Assembly: GCA_965220305.1 (NCBI GenBank)
Contig: OZ244817.1
Location: 2,728,001 to 2,792,000, forward strand
Origin: G965220305 sp965220305
GTDB lineage: Bacteria > Chloroflexota > Dehalococcoidia > Lucifugimonadales > UBA3495
Direction: 5' to 3'
Length of the DNA: 64,000 nt
Part shown: piece after piece, positions 51,024 through 60,900 of the stretch
Layout of the letters: each line of letters opens with the position of its first letter
Numbering within the stretch: position 1 is the stretch's first letter
The notes under the pieces: generated by a model
What the model was told of the DNA's origin: nothing
Database searches by the model: none
Seen by the model: the letters and a program-made list of their open reading frames with translations, nothing else
Translations under genes and position numbers: made by a program

Positions 51024-52313
51024 ATGGCAACTACACAACGGGTTGTGGACGTGTCCGAGGTAGGCGGCAAGAGCAAGGACGAGCTTCTTCTTCTGGCCCC
51101 CGGCATGGGCCTGGAAAACGGCGACGCCCTGAACGGTCTGCGTCGGGAAGAGTTGCTCAGCCGGATTTTCCAGGTGGCTTCGTCGCAGCAGGTCCTGGTG
51201 GCATCGGGAATCTTGGAGATAATGGACGAAGGTTATGGGTTCCTGCGCCAGATTACCTACCAGCCGGCTACCGGCGACGTTTACATCTCCCAGTCGCAGA
51301 TACGTCGCTTCGGCCTGAAGACCGGAGATACCGTCACCGGCCAGGTGCGCCCTCCCAAGGAGGGGGAGCGGTACTTCGGCTTGGTGCGGGTGGAGAAGGT
51401 CAACGGCGTGGACCCGGACCAAGTGCACGCCCGTTTCCGCGCCCAGTTCGAGTACCTGACCCCCATTTTCCCGGAAAAGCAGATAATCCTGGAAACGGAT
51501 AGCGCCAATCTTTCCACCCGCATGATCGACCTGTTCGCCCCCATCGGCCTGGGACAGCGGGGCCTCATCGTGTCTCCCCCCAAGGCGGGGAAGACCACCA
51601 TCCTGAAGCAGATAGCCCACAGCGTGGCCACCACCATGCCCGAGGCCGTGTTGATGGTAGCCCTCATCGGGGAACGCCCGGAAGAAGTGACCGACATGCG
51701 CCGGGCGGTTAAGGGGGACGTTTTCGCCTCTACCTTTGACGAATCGGTGGAAGAGCAGTGCCGGGTGGCGGAGTTGGCCCTGGAGCGCGCCAAGCGCATG
51801 GTGGAGGCCCAGCGGGATGTAATCATCCTTCTGGACAGCATTACCCGCCTGACCCGGGCCTACAACCTGGCAGTGCCTTCCAGCGGGCGCACCCTCTCCG
51901 GCGGCATCGACCCCGTGGCCCTGTATCCCCCCAAGAAGTTCTTCGGCGCGGCCCGCAACATCGAAGAGGGCGGCAGCCTGACCGTCATCGCCACCTGCCT
52001 GGTGGACACGGGCAGCCGCATGGACGAGGTCATTTACGAGGAGTTCAAGGGCACCGGCAACATGGAACTGCACCTGGACCGCCGCCTAGCCGACCGTCGT
52101 TTCTTCCCGGCCATCGACATCGTGCGCAGCGGCACCCGCCGGGAGGAGTTGCTGTACTCCGAGAAGGCCATGAAGCAGATTTGGCTGCTGCGCCGCATGA
52201 TTACCCTCGTATCCAACGACGGCTCCACCAGCGCGACGGAGCGGGTGTTGGAGCGGCTGGCCAAGTACAACACCAACGAGGACTTCCTGGGCAACCTCAA
52301 TAAGGAAAGCTAG
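51024..52313 (+). CDS. rho: Transcription termination factor Rho
   Basis: 429 residues from the ATG at 51024 with GAGGTG upstream. An N-terminal Rho-N part (LRREELLSRIFQVASSQQVLVASGILEIMDEGYGFLRQ), an RNA-binding cold-shock-like domain, and the ATPase with GLIVSPPKAGKTTILKQIA, VMLIALIGERPEEVTDM and LDSITRLTRAYN. Rho terminates untranslated transcripts; its presence matters for the many hairpins in this window that lack U-tracts. Confidence 0.96.
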   Translation: MATTQRVVDVSEVGGKSKDELLLLAPGMGLENGDALNGLRREELLSRIFQVASSQQVLVASGILEIMDEGYGFLRQITYQPATGDVYISQSQIRRFGLKTGDTVTGQVRPPKEGERYFGLVRVEKVNGVDPDQVHARFRAQFEYLTPIFPEKQIILETDSANLSTRMIDLFAPIGLGQRGLIVSPPKAGKTTILKQIAHSVATTMPEAVLMVALIGERPEEVTDMRRAVKGDVFASTFDESVEEQCRVAELALERAKRMVEAQRDVIILLDSITRLTRAYNLAVPSSGRTLSGGIDPVALYPPKKFFGAARNIEEGGSLTVIATCLVDTGSRMDEVIYEEFKGTGNMELHLDRRLADRRFFPAIDIVRSGTRREELLYSEKAMKQIWLLRRMITLVSNDGSTSATERVLERLAKYNTNEDFLGNLNKES

Positions 52314-52543
52314 CTTTTCGCTCTTGTCCGGCCCCGGGCGCCCTGCTATGCCGGGTTTCCAGCCACGCTCCTGGGGCCGCAGGGAGTTTCGCTTCGCCCT
52401 GCCTCCACAAGGACCGGTCCTGGCCCTTGTCGCTCCTCTCTATCTGATAGAATTAGGTTAGTTAAACTGACCGTTAGGGCCCTTCCATTTCCACCTTCGA
52501 GAACCAAACCGGCTCCCGAAGCGTCTGAACAGTAGATGCTCCA

Positions 52544-53332
52544 ATGGCAGACAGCAAGAGCCAGAATACAATCATCATAGTGGACGACGAGTGGGAGTCC
52601 CCCATCGTTAACGCGGTGCGCCACCGGCTGAATGTCGAGGGGTGGCACACCTACACCGTGGAGCCCCAGTCCCGTTGGCAGATGGGGCAGGAGTTGGAGA
52701 TAGCCGCTCTGTACGCCATCGAGGAACAGGCCCCCATCGGGGTGTTGCTGGATGTCCGTCTGGGCGACTACAAGGAGGACCAGTTCAAGGGCTTGGAGAT
52801 TCTCCAGAAAATAGTGGAGCGTTTCCCCATGCTGCCGGTGCTCATGTTCACCCAATACGCCCAGGGCCCGGACCGGGAAACAGCGGTGCGGGGCAGCCTG
52901 AAATGGGGCGCGCCGGTGGACTTCATCGACAAACTGGCCAGCCCGGAAGAGGTGGTCCTGAGATTGCGCCGCCTGATTGGCGCAACCCCCGAGGTCATCC
53001 CGGTAGGCCCCAGCATTACCATCGACGCCGGGGCCAAGGTGGTCTACGCCGACGCCGGGCAGGGGCCAGTGCCAGTACACGACATTCAGGGTATGAAATT
53101 CGACATTCTGCGGGAGTTGGCGGCCACTTGGTACCGCAGCCCGGGAGAGTTTGTGCCCTTCAGCCGGTTGGAGCGGTACTCCGATGGAGAAGAGGCCCGG
53201 GCCTCGCTGCGGGTACGCATCAGGGAGATTAAAGTATCCCTGGGCCGGGCCCTCGGCGTCAGCTTCGGCGCCAACGACTTGGTGGTAAATGTTCGGGACC
53301 AGGGCTACCGACTATCGCCCCCCAGGGCCTGA
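52544..53332 (+). CDS. Response regulator with C-terminal winged-helix domain
   Basis: 262 residues. The receiver domain has the acidic pair in IIIVDDEW, the likely phospho-aspartate in GVLLDVRLGDY near residue 70, and the lysine in DFIDKLASPEE (K-L instead of the usual K-P). Residues 180-262 (MKFDILRELAATWYRSPGEFVPFSRLERY...VRIREIKVSLGRALGV) fit a winged-helix output domain. The next gene is a sensor kinase that overlaps it, so the pair forms a two-component system. Confidence 0.78.
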   Translation: MADSKSQNTIIIVDDEWESPIVNAVRHRLNVEGWHTYTVEPQSRWQMGQELEIAALYAIEEQAPIGVLLDVRLGDYKEDQFKGLEILQKIVERFPMLPVLMFTQYAQGPDRETAVRGSLKWGAPVDFIDKLASPEEVVLRLRRLIGATPEVIPVGPSITIDAGAKVVYADAGQGPVPVHDIQGMKFDILRELAATWYRSPGEFVPFSRLERYSDGEEARASLRVRIREIKVSLGRALGVSFGANDLVVNVRDQGYRLSPPRA

Positions 53333-54326
53333 TGCCTTGCTCAGTTCGCAGTTGATGCAGCGCTTGGTACGATGGGCAGGCGGCCTGGTAGCCGTCGCCG
53401 GAATCGTCGCCTTTATTCTTTCCCCCATAATCAGCGCCGCCGTGTTCTCCACCCTCTGGGGCATAGAACCCCTCACCTACATCGGCGCAGCCCTGCTCAT
53501 CCTGGGCCTGGCGGCGTTGTCCACTTCCTACCTGGCGGCCCAACTCCTGGGCCGGGGCGGCGAGCCCGCCGGCGGCGAGGAGCAGACCGCCCAGCGGTGG
53601 GGCCAACTGACCCAGGAGTATTTTGACATTTTCCACCACGACCTGGGGCGTCCCCTGCGGCGCATCCTGGGCAAGGAGCGGGAGCTGCGCAACCTGTTGC
53701 AGACCACCGAGGCCAACGAGTACCCGGCGGTCAAGGAGTTGCTGGACGAGATTGAAGGACAGGCCCCCAACTTCCGGCTGATGATGTCCAACATCCAGGT
53801 GCTGGTGCAACTGGAAGCCTCGGACGCTCCCCTGCAACTCCACCCGGTGGAACCCGCCGAGGTGGTGCGCCGCATCATCGACCGCTACTACTTCGTGGCC
53901 GCCGGGCAGGACAAGCAGCTAACCTGGTGGTCGGAGCCCCCCGAGTTCGGGTTGGTCTACGGCGACAGCGCCGCCATCGAGCATATCGTCACCAACCTGG
54001 TGGACAACACGGTGCGTTTCGCCACCAGCCGCGTCGAGGTTAGCCTGACCAAGAACCTGGGCCATTTCTTCATCCGGGTCTGGGACGACGGCCCGGGAAT
54101 CGCCGCCCAGTACATTCCCCACATCTTCGACCGGGGCTGGACGCCGGAGCTGGCCCGCCGCGAGGAGCGGACCAGCTCCGGCCTGGGGCTATTCATCGCC
54201 CGCTCCCTGGCCCGCCGCAACGGCGGCGACCTCACCGTGGAGAGCGCCAGCCTCCCCCACCCGGAGCATCACACCACCTTCCTGCTCACCCTTCCCCGGC
54301 GGGAAGCCGCTGAAACCGCCGCCTGA
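53289..54326 (+). CDS. Sensor histidine kinase
   Basis: 345 residues. Two membrane segments (about 30-75), then the phospho-acceptor box DIFHHDLGRPLRRILGKE and a complete HATPase_c: N box EHIVTNLVDNTVRFA, G1 VWDDGPGIA, F box, G2 SGLGLFIARSLARRNGG. There is no large extracellular sensor, so it may sense the membrane or an interacting protein. The ATG at 53289 overlaps the regulator by 44 bp; an ATG at 53355 is an alternative. Confidence 0.85.
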   Translation: MFGTRATDYRPPGPDALLSSQLMQRLVRWAGGLVAVAGIVAFILSPIISAAVFSTLWGIEPLTYIGAALLILGLAALSTSYLAAQLLGRGGEPAGGEEQTAQRWGQLTQEYFDIFHHDLGRPLRRILGKERELRNLLQTTEANEYPAVKELLDEIEGQAPNFRLMMSNIQVLVQLEASDAPLQLHPVEPAEVVRRIIDRYYFVAAGQDKQLTWWSEPPEFGLVYGDSAAIEHIVTNLVDNTVRFATSRVEVSLTKNLGHFFIRVWDDGPGIAAQYIPHIFDRGWTPELARREERTSSGLGLFIARSLARRNGGDLTVESASLPHPEHHTTFLLTLPRREAAETAA

Positions 54327-55150
54327 TGCGCCGGGCCGGGCTCCCCCGCCGCCTTTCCCGGTGCCTGGCCCTGCTGGCAGCCCTGCTGTGCCTGGCCGCC
54401 TGCTTCCAGCCGCTGCCCCGCCAGGGAACCGAGATGCCCACGCCGGTCCAGGCGACTCCCGTACCCCCGCCGACGCCGTTGCCCACAGCCACGCCGCTGC
54501 CCACGGCTACGCCCGTGCCGACGCCGACCCTCGCGCCCACGGCTACGCCCGTGCCGACGCCGACCCTCGCGCCCACGCCCACTCCCAGGCCGGCGCCAAC
54601 CCCAACGCCAGACCCCCAGAAATCCCCCTTGCTCCAGGTGCTGGAACCCCAGGACGGGATAAGTACCTCCGACAGTGTGTTGATTGTCCAGGGCCGCACC
54701 CGCCCGGGGGCCACCGTCAAGGTAATCGAGGACTTCGCCAGCGTGGACGAGGAGGGCCGGTTCGTGGCCGGGCTAATCCTTTCCGTGGGTCACAACCTGA
54801 TAGAGATAGAGGCCACCGACCTGGAAGGGGAGAGGGCCAGCGAGGTGTTGACCGTCACCTTCGCCCTGGCCAAGCCCCTGTTCCTCAGCGTCACCGAGCC
54901 CTTTCACCAGAGTGTCGTGTCGGAAAGGACAATTGAAATTTTCGGCCTCACCGCCTCCGACGCCGCCATTACCGTCAACGGCGAGCCGGTGGTGGTGGAG
55001 CCGGTGCGTATCGAGGCGCCGGTGCTGACGGTGGGGGCCTTTTCCACCAACCTGTCCCTGGAACTGGGCCCCAACCTGGTGGAGGTGGTGGCCAACAGCC
55101 CCACCGGCAGGCGGTTAACCACGGTCATCGCCGTCATCTACCGCCCCTGA
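54326..55150 (+). CDS. Lipoprotein with Pro/Thr-rich stalk and two Ig-like domains
   Basis: 274 residues. Signal peptide ending CLAAC (a good lipobox), a stalk of PTPLPTATPLPTATPVP-type repeats (a 36-bp unit is duplicated exactly at about 54500-54571), then two beta-sandwich domains beginning LLQVLEPQDGISTSDSVLIVQGRTRPGATV and PLFLSVTEPFHQSVVSERTIEIFGLT, of the glucodextranase-B/Ig-like type. Its ATG overlaps the kinase stop (TGATG), so it is the third gene of the two-component operon and could be its extracellular input. Confidence 0.7.
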   Translation: MRRAGLPRRLSRCLALLAALLCLAACFQPLPRQGTEMPTPVQATPVPPPTPLPTATPLPTATPVPTPTLAPTATPVPTPTLAPTPTPRPAPTPTPDPQKSPLLQVLEPQDGISTSDSVLIVQGRTRPGATVKVIEDFASVDEEGRFVAGLILSVGHNLIEIEATDLEGERASEVLTVTFALAKPLFLSVTEPFHQSVVSERTIEIFGLTASDAAITVNGEPVVVEPVRIEAPVLTVGAFSTNLSLELGPNLVEVVANSPTGRRLTTVIAVIYRP

Positions 55151-55167
55151 CCGCTGGCCCCCGCCCA

Positions 55168-55176
55168 TGCTATAAT
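55168..55176 (+). promoter_or_regulatory. Putative extended -10
   Basis: TGC-TATAAT with its hexamer at 55171-55176, 20 bp before the ATG at 55196. No convincing -35. Confidence 0.4.
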
Positions 55177-55195
55177 TGGGAAAGGCTGAAAAATT

Positions 55196-55954
55196 ATGAC
55201 TACCATCAACAACATAGAAGACCTGATTCGGCTGCTGGACGAGAACCCCCAGTGGACGGAGGCCCTGCGCGCCCGGCTGCTGACCCGGGAGTTGTTGGAA
55301 CTGCCCGAGAAATTCGCCACGTATGCCGAAGAGAGCAACCGGCGGTTTGAGCGGCTGGAACAGCAGCTCGCCACATTTGCCGAAGCGACAAGCCAACGGT
55401 TTACGCAAATCGCCCAACAGTTCGAGCAAGTGCAACAGCAGTTCCAGCGGGTGGAGAACCAGATTGCCCAGATGAACCAACGTCTGGGTCGAGTGGAAAC
55501 CCACGCATCCCGAGCCGAAATCGACCTGGGATACCTCCGGGGCGGACACGCTCGAAGCACGGCATACCATATTGCCGACATCATCGCCCTGGAACTGGGG
55601 CTGCGGCGGGTCCGCAACCTCAGCGGTCAAGATCTGTGGCAGATGACCGAGACTGCCGATGTTTCACAACTATCCTCCGGTGAGCTACGCAGCTTCCGCC
55701 ACGCCGACCTGGTGATGGAGACCATCGACTCCGAGGGAAATCCCTGCTATCTCGCCGCGGAAATATCCTTCACCGTCAACGGGCGAGACACTACTCGGGC
55801 CATCCGCAACGCCCGCCTGCTTCACACCTTCACCGGCATCAAAACCCAGGCCGTCGTCATCGGCGTACACCGGGATGACCATGTATACGACATCATCGAG
55901 TCCGGCCAGGTGCGTTGGTACCCGCTGAGCGACGACGACCTGGGGTTAGACTGA
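55196..55954 (+). CDS. Coiled-coil protein with DUF3782-like (PD-(D/E)xK) C-terminal domain
   Basis: 252 residues. Residues 35-105 are a glutamine-rich coiled coil (NRRFERLEQQLATFAEATSQRFTQIAQQFEQVQQQFQ). The C-terminal part (FRHADLVMETIDSEGNPCYLAAEISFTVNGRDTTRAIRNARLL) has the D...E-x-S core of DUF3782-like restriction-endonuclease folds, common in multiple copies in Chloroflexota and Cyanobacteria. No DNA target is known. Confidence 0.7.
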   Translation: MTTINNIEDLIRLLDENPQWTEALRARLLTRELLELPEKFATYAEESNRRFERLEQQLATFAEATSQRFTQIAQQFEQVQQQFQRVENQIAQMNQRLGRVETHASRAEIDLGYLRGGHARSTAYHIADIIALELGLRRVRNLSGQDLWQMTETADVSQLSSGELRSFRHADLVMETIDSEGNPCYLAAEISFTVNGRDTTRAIRNARLLHTFTGIKTQAVVIGVHRDDHVYDIIESGQVRWYPLSDDDLGLD

Positions 55955-55977
55955 CCGCTCTCCTCATCCCATTTTCC

Positions 55978-56157
55978 TCAGTTGATGAGTTTCTGAACCA
56001 GCAGCGCAATTGAGGTTGCCAGCGCGGCAGTCCCCAACATTAGCCCGATCATCCACTTGATTAGGTCAACCTTCAGGTCTGCCAGGTCTGCCTTCGTCGC
56101 CAGGTGTTCATAGGCGCCTTCCAGCCGGCTCACCCTGTCCTCTATTGGCGTGGTCAA
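55978..56157 (-). CDS. Small membrane coiled-coil protein
   Basis: 59 residues from a TTG at 56157, which lies just after the upstream stop codon: TTPIEDRVSRLEGAYEHLATKADLADLKVDLIKWM, then one membrane segment (IGLMLGTAALATSIALLV). Resembles the DUF1640/CCDC90-like C-terminus (A-T-K-x-D-L-A-D-L-K). The longer reading contains the other gene's antisense sequence and is rejected. No strong RBS. Confidence 0.5.
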   Translation of the reverse strand: MTTPIEDRVSRLEGAYEHLATKADLADLKVDLIKWMIGLMLGTAALATSIALLVQKLIN

Positions 56158-56161
56158 CGGG

Positions 56162-56653
56162 TTACAGGGAAGGGGGAGGCTCGTCAAAGGGCTGCTTGTT
56201 ATCTTCCGCTTCCCGTTTCCGTTGACGCCAAGCCTCCAATGCGGCGTATCTTTGACGCATTTCCTCGCGCCCCTGTTCGATCCCCCGTTCAAGTCCTTGT
56301 TCGAGTCCTTGTTCGAGTCCTTGTTCGAGTCCTTGTTCGAGTCCTTCTTCGCGCCCCTCTTCGCGCCCCTCCTCGCGCCCCTCCTCGCGCCCCTCCTTGC
56401 GCCCTTGTTCGAGCCATTTTCTTTTCAGCATCGGAGCGAACAGTACCATAGTTGTGCCGGCCTCCATCAATATGGCAAATAGCAGGGCCAAACCAAAGGC
56501 TGCGCCGCATACGTCGGCCAGGGTGGACATCCATGTATCCGCCCGCCATGCCTTCAGGTATAGCCATTGGTACAGGGAGCCCCCCGCCATGCAGCCAACG
56601 AAGACCGCGCAGTAAAGGCCCCAGTAACCGCCTCTTTTGTTGCCTGGGTCCAT
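56162..56653 (-). CDS. Membrane protein with Glu/Gly/Arg tandem repeat tail
   Basis: 163 residues: two membrane segments (WGLYCAVFVGCMAGGSLYQW and AAFGLALLFAILMEAGTTMVLFAPML) and then a long hydrophilic tail made of GREE and GLEQ tetrads (KEGREEGREEG... to EQGLEQGLEQG) extending to about residue 130. Tails like this occur in Rpn/PDDEXK transposase-family proteins but there is no catalytic domain here. Function unknown. Confidence 0.6.
   Translation of the reverse strand: MDPGNKRGGYWGLYCAVFVGCMAGGSLYQWLYLKAWRADTWMSTLADVCGAAFGLALLFAILMEAGTTMVLFAPMLKRKWLEQGRKEGREEGREEGREEGREEGLEQGLEQGLEQGLEQGLERGIEQGREEMRQRYAALEAWRQRKREAEDNKQPFDEPPPSL
56287..56413. repeat. 12-bp tandem repeats encoding the GREE/GLEQ tail
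   Basis: Ten or so 12-bp units in two subtypes: TTCGAGTCCTTG (about five copies) followed by TTCGCGCCCCTC-like units (about five). Prone to length change by slippage. Confidence 0.8.
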
Positions 56654-56854
56654 TTCAGCATTCCGGGGCGCCGATATGACGCCTAAATTCAGGATATAGA
56701 GAGGGCCGATGGGTTGTCAATTGAGAAATTCCCCCAGTCCCCCTTTGCTAGGGCCTGTGGACATTTAGATTGCCCCGCGGCTGAAGAAATGGTAGAGGGC
56801 AGGGATTCGTTACCCTGCCCTCCTTCTTCTGGTCGTCCAAAAGCTCGCAGCGCC

Positions 56855-57148
56855 TTAATCATCGTCTACCTGCCTGAGTCTAACAACAGGGAAACCATCA
56901 GCATCATGTTGATGTCTCATCAAGAGGCCCTCCAATCTGCGGAAGCCGATGTTCATCTCTGCACGTAGCGTATCCTGTAGCAATTGGTTCTGTCGCTGCA
57001 TCTCCTCTCGCAAATCCCTCCCCAAGTTGTGCAGCGCCCAATATATTACCCCGGCGGCGGCGACAAAAACCCCCAAGGCGGCAAAAACTAAGATACCGAC
57101 GGGCACAAGAGTCGGGAGGACACTCTGACTGGCGCTCGTATCCGGCAT
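56855..57148 (-). CDS. Small membrane protein with coiled-coil tail
   Basis: 97 residues: a short N-terminal region, one membrane segment (LPTLVPVGILVFAALGVFVAAAGVIYWAL), then an amphipathic helix (NLGRDLREEMQRQNQLLQDTLRAEMNIGFRRLEGLL). It belongs to the same loose group as the proteins at 35084 and 55978 (anchor plus coiled coil). Unknown function. The 200-bp gap before 56855 shows nothing. Confidence 0.5.
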   Translation of the reverse strand: MPDTSASQSVLPTLVPVGILVFAALGVFVAAAGVIYWALHNLGRDLREEMQRQNQLLQDTLRAEMNIGFRRLEGLLMRHQHDADGFPVVRLRQVDDD

Positions 57149-57227
57149 AACTCACCCTCTTGCCTGGCAGATTATTACGATACATAGTAATTATAGAGGT
57201 ACACTTTTTTGAATGTCCACAGACCCT

Positions 57228-57432
57228 AAGGGAGAAGCAGGGCCTTTTCATTTTCAGCAAATGTCATTCTGAGCGAAGCGAAGAATCTGGAATCCCTCAT
57301 CCGGGACCTCGTCCGAGTACCGAAGAAAAGCGATGTGGGCAAGAACTTTAGATTCTTCGCTCTGCTCAGAATGACAGAAAAGTACGGGATGACCAGGTGA
57401 GACGAGAATGAAAAGGCCCTAAAGGGGGAAGC
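57228..57432. mobile_element. MITE-like inverted-repeat element, second example
   Basis: AGGGCCTTTTCATT (57239-57252) and exact AATGAAAAGGCCCT (57407-57420) bound a 182-bp element; nested arms at 57262-57288 and 57350-57376 pair at 25 of 27 positions. Direct repeats AAGGGAGAAGC (57228-57238) and AAGGGGGAAGC (57422-57432) flank it. No ORF. Confidence 0.65.
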
Positions 57433-57987
57433 GACCGTCATTACGGGGCAGGGCTTGCCCCGGCGCGGAACGGGGCCGGAATCGAGAAATGACGCTGCCC
57501 CCCTCATTCCCGTCTTGGCGGAATGACGAGGCCGGGGCAATAAGCCGTAACACTCCCGTAATTCTTCCTGTGGTTTCATATATACATGCTTGGCGCCAGG
57601 GGCAACAGTGGCGGGACTGTCAAGGAGAAAACTCGGTCAAACCGGCCAAATAAATTCCTTGACGCCGAAACTCCCGCCTCGATATAGTCCCACTGACCTT
57701 TCCCGCATCCACGGGCTGCAAGTCCGGCGGGGGGGACTCGGACCGGCAAGCAAAATCTTTATGAGGCCAGGTCATGCAATTATCAAGGTCTAATGACTTC
57801 TACCCCCAGCTAATACCCAAGCTCAACCAGGAGTTGCCAATGAGATAGGGAGATGAGTGAGGCGGAGGGGCAGGCCCGGCCTCATAGAGCGCCACCAAGT
57901 CAGACCACGTACCCAGGCAGACCCGGTAAAGACCAGCATATTGCAAACGTATCCCCACAAAGTGGGGAAAGGAGAACGGAACAACAG
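57433..57987. other. Upstream region of the surface-protein gene
   Basis: About 555 bp. A dRS3-like relic (CATTCCCGTCTTGGCGGAATG) occurs near 57507. No gene is supported; the frame that runs into the surface protein from 57853 is non-coding by codon use. Confidence 0.4.
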
Positions 57988-60900
57988 ATGAAAAGGAACA
58001 TTTCCATAACCATGGGGATGGCCTTGGTGGGCGTGATTGCGATTATCGCCACCCTGAGCCTATTCAGCCTCAACCAGGCTGCCCCGGTGGAGGCCCAGAA
58101 GGCTATACCCGGCGCGGTAGAGGGTGGGAGTGCTTTCGAGCATAAGTACTTCGAGTTCATCTCTCCCGACGACCTTGAGGAACCCGATAATTCCAAGTTT
58201 ATAATTAACTTGAATAAATTCACGCTGTCAACCTCGGCTGGCGTGGATAATATCAAGGTCTACATAAGTGACCCTGACCAGGCCACCGTGGCGAGTCCGG
58301 CAACAGTGGTTGCCACTGATTCTAGTACCTATCCATCTGCAGCCGGCCTGGGGGATGTCACTAAAGTGTTCGTCGAAATCCAAGCTGCATCTGGCGATGA
58401 AGTTGGACTCATTGGGCAGAGGCGCATGGTCTGGATTGAAATACCCATTGATACAACTGAGGCAGATGATGTAGGGGCAGACATTCAGGTCCCCGAAGAA
58501 GAAGGCTCGTATACAATTTCTGTCGGCGTTAGTACCGACGGTCGCGATGAGCCTAACTACCCCGCTAGTGCGCTAGGGGCCGGGGCATCTACAACGGTTG
58601 AAGTCCAGAACTTAGTTAATGCAGTAAGACTTATGGTTAAGGCCGACCCGGACCTTGATCCCGCACCATCTCCCGATGGAACTGACGGGGAGATGCAGTT
58701 TGGCGAGGAGGACCCGGCCAAGGTGACCGTCACGTTCAATACCGGGACAGTCGTTGGTATCGAAAGAAATGACGATATCAACATCAAATTGGGCGCCACC
58801 TTCATGGTGCCTCCTGACATCGACAAGGATATGGTCGAAGTCAATGGCGAGATGCCCAAGTCTGTCAGCGTGTCCGGCAATATGGTGACGCTGGTGTCGT
58901 CGGAGGATATAAACGCCTCGGATACATCCCCCGGTACGGGTGTTACAGTCGTCTTTGATGTAGCTGCGGGCATTGAGAACCCCGAGTACGGAGGGGAACT
59001 CACGGGAATGAAAGCCGTTGCAGTCTATACGACTCAGGCAACTAAGCCCGTGGGCGCCGTGGCTTACGTGGCTCCCGTGGCTGCCGATGATTCCGCCGAT
59101 CCGCCTGTCCTCGAAGTCCTCGAAGTCGAAAGCGGAGGAGTCATCATCGACGGTACTATGGTGGATAATATCGAAGTCGCCCTAATGAACCAGGTGATCG
59201 GCGGCGACACCCGTTTGACTGTAAAGTTCACGACCGACGATCGGTTAAGTGAGAGTGAGACGGATACTATAACGCTTGACCTGGCTGGCTTCACACTCCC
59301 CGGCTACATCAGCGATGGCGTCATGGTGAATGGCGAAGATGCGGATGTGTTAGTGGAACCCGATGATGAAACTGGCATGCTAGAAATATTCGTGCCAGAT
59401 GTTATTGAACCTAGCCAGCGGCGTAGAGTGATCGTCGAAATCATGGCGGCCGCGGGCATCACCAACCCGACCATGGCTGGCAAGCACGATGTAGCCGTTA
59501 AGACCTCGCAAGAGAACGAAATGGCTATCATACATTCAACCCCTATCACCAAGCCCCCCAAGCGCCCGGTGGCACCCTGCTCGGTCGTGGTGGTCTCGGA
59601 CGAACCCGGGGCCACATCCCGGATGACCGTCACCTGCGTTGCGATGGACGAGGTGGTCCCCGGGGAGCTGTTGGTCGTCACCTTGGAGGACGACTGGGAG
59701 AAGCAGGTAAGCAGCAGCCTGGACACAGATTACATCACCATCCGGGCTGACCGAATAACCAACACCCGGGGCGTGGGGAGCGCTGCCGTCGAGCCCGCCG
59801 GCGCCCTGGTGCTGTATGAGGGCAAGGAACACGACATGCCCAGTATACGGTTAGAAGTGCCGGACATGGACCTGAACGAAGACGGCGCGCAGACCATCGA
59901 GGCTGGGTCCTCCATCACCATCGTCTTCAACCAGGGTTCGGGCATCAGCAACCCCACCGAGGGCGGCAAGTACGATGTCACCTTCGGGATCATGGAAGCC
60001 AATGGTCTGACCGTAAAGCAGGAGGAGACTTTCAAGAACCACGTACAGATCCCGGCCCAGTTGGTGTTGGACTCCGACGGCGGCCCCCGCAACTCGGAGT
60101 TGACCATGGTGGCCAAGGGCGTGGAGGGGGGCGAGTCCGTCACCTTCTGGCTGGACGAGAACCGTAACGGCGTCCGGGAGCCCGGCGAAGCAGACTTGGA
60201 CTGCACCACCGTGGCGGCCGCCGACGACACCGCCACTTGCATCGTCACCCTGAACAATCCTCCCTTCAGTGCCTCCGGCAAGCGTAACAAATTTGGCTTC
60301 GAGGATAACTTCATCAATTTCGAGGATAGCGAGTACCGTAAAATCGGTTCCACCGATGGAATCACCGATGGGGGCAGTGACCCCAACGAATATCTTGGCC
60401 TTCGCAAATTGATGAGTAACGCCGTGGTGGAGCTGGAGCCCCTGGTTAGCATCTCTCCCGAAACGGTGAACACTGGGGACCGGGTGACCATATCCTTGTT
60501 CGACTTCCAACCGAGTACGCCGGTTGAAGAGATTAAAATTGCCAACATTGTTGTGGCCACGACCAACCACATCAAAACGAGCACCGGCTCCACCGGCGAG
60601 GTCAGCTTCGCCTTTGAGATACCCAGCCGGGGCCTGGGCGGCCCCAAGGGGAATGAAATGAACAAGGGGTTGCGTCTGCCCACCGGAAAGCTGCGGGTGG
60701 ACGTGAAGGCCGGCGACACCAAGGACGACGTGAACATGACCATCGGCGGCGCGGTGCTGACCGCCACCGCCACTACGGTTGTGGCCAACCAGGACCTGAG
60801 CCTGTCTGGTAGTGGCTACAGTTCCTCCAGGGGCGGCCAGGAGGTGTGCATAATCGACGGTGGCATAACCTTCAATGGCGTCCGGTTGGAGATACTCGAG

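Noticed and set aside
56287..56413. Regular repeats considered as a CRISPR array
   Set aside because: The 12-bp units are contiguous, without spacers, and encode a GREE/GLEQ protein tail.
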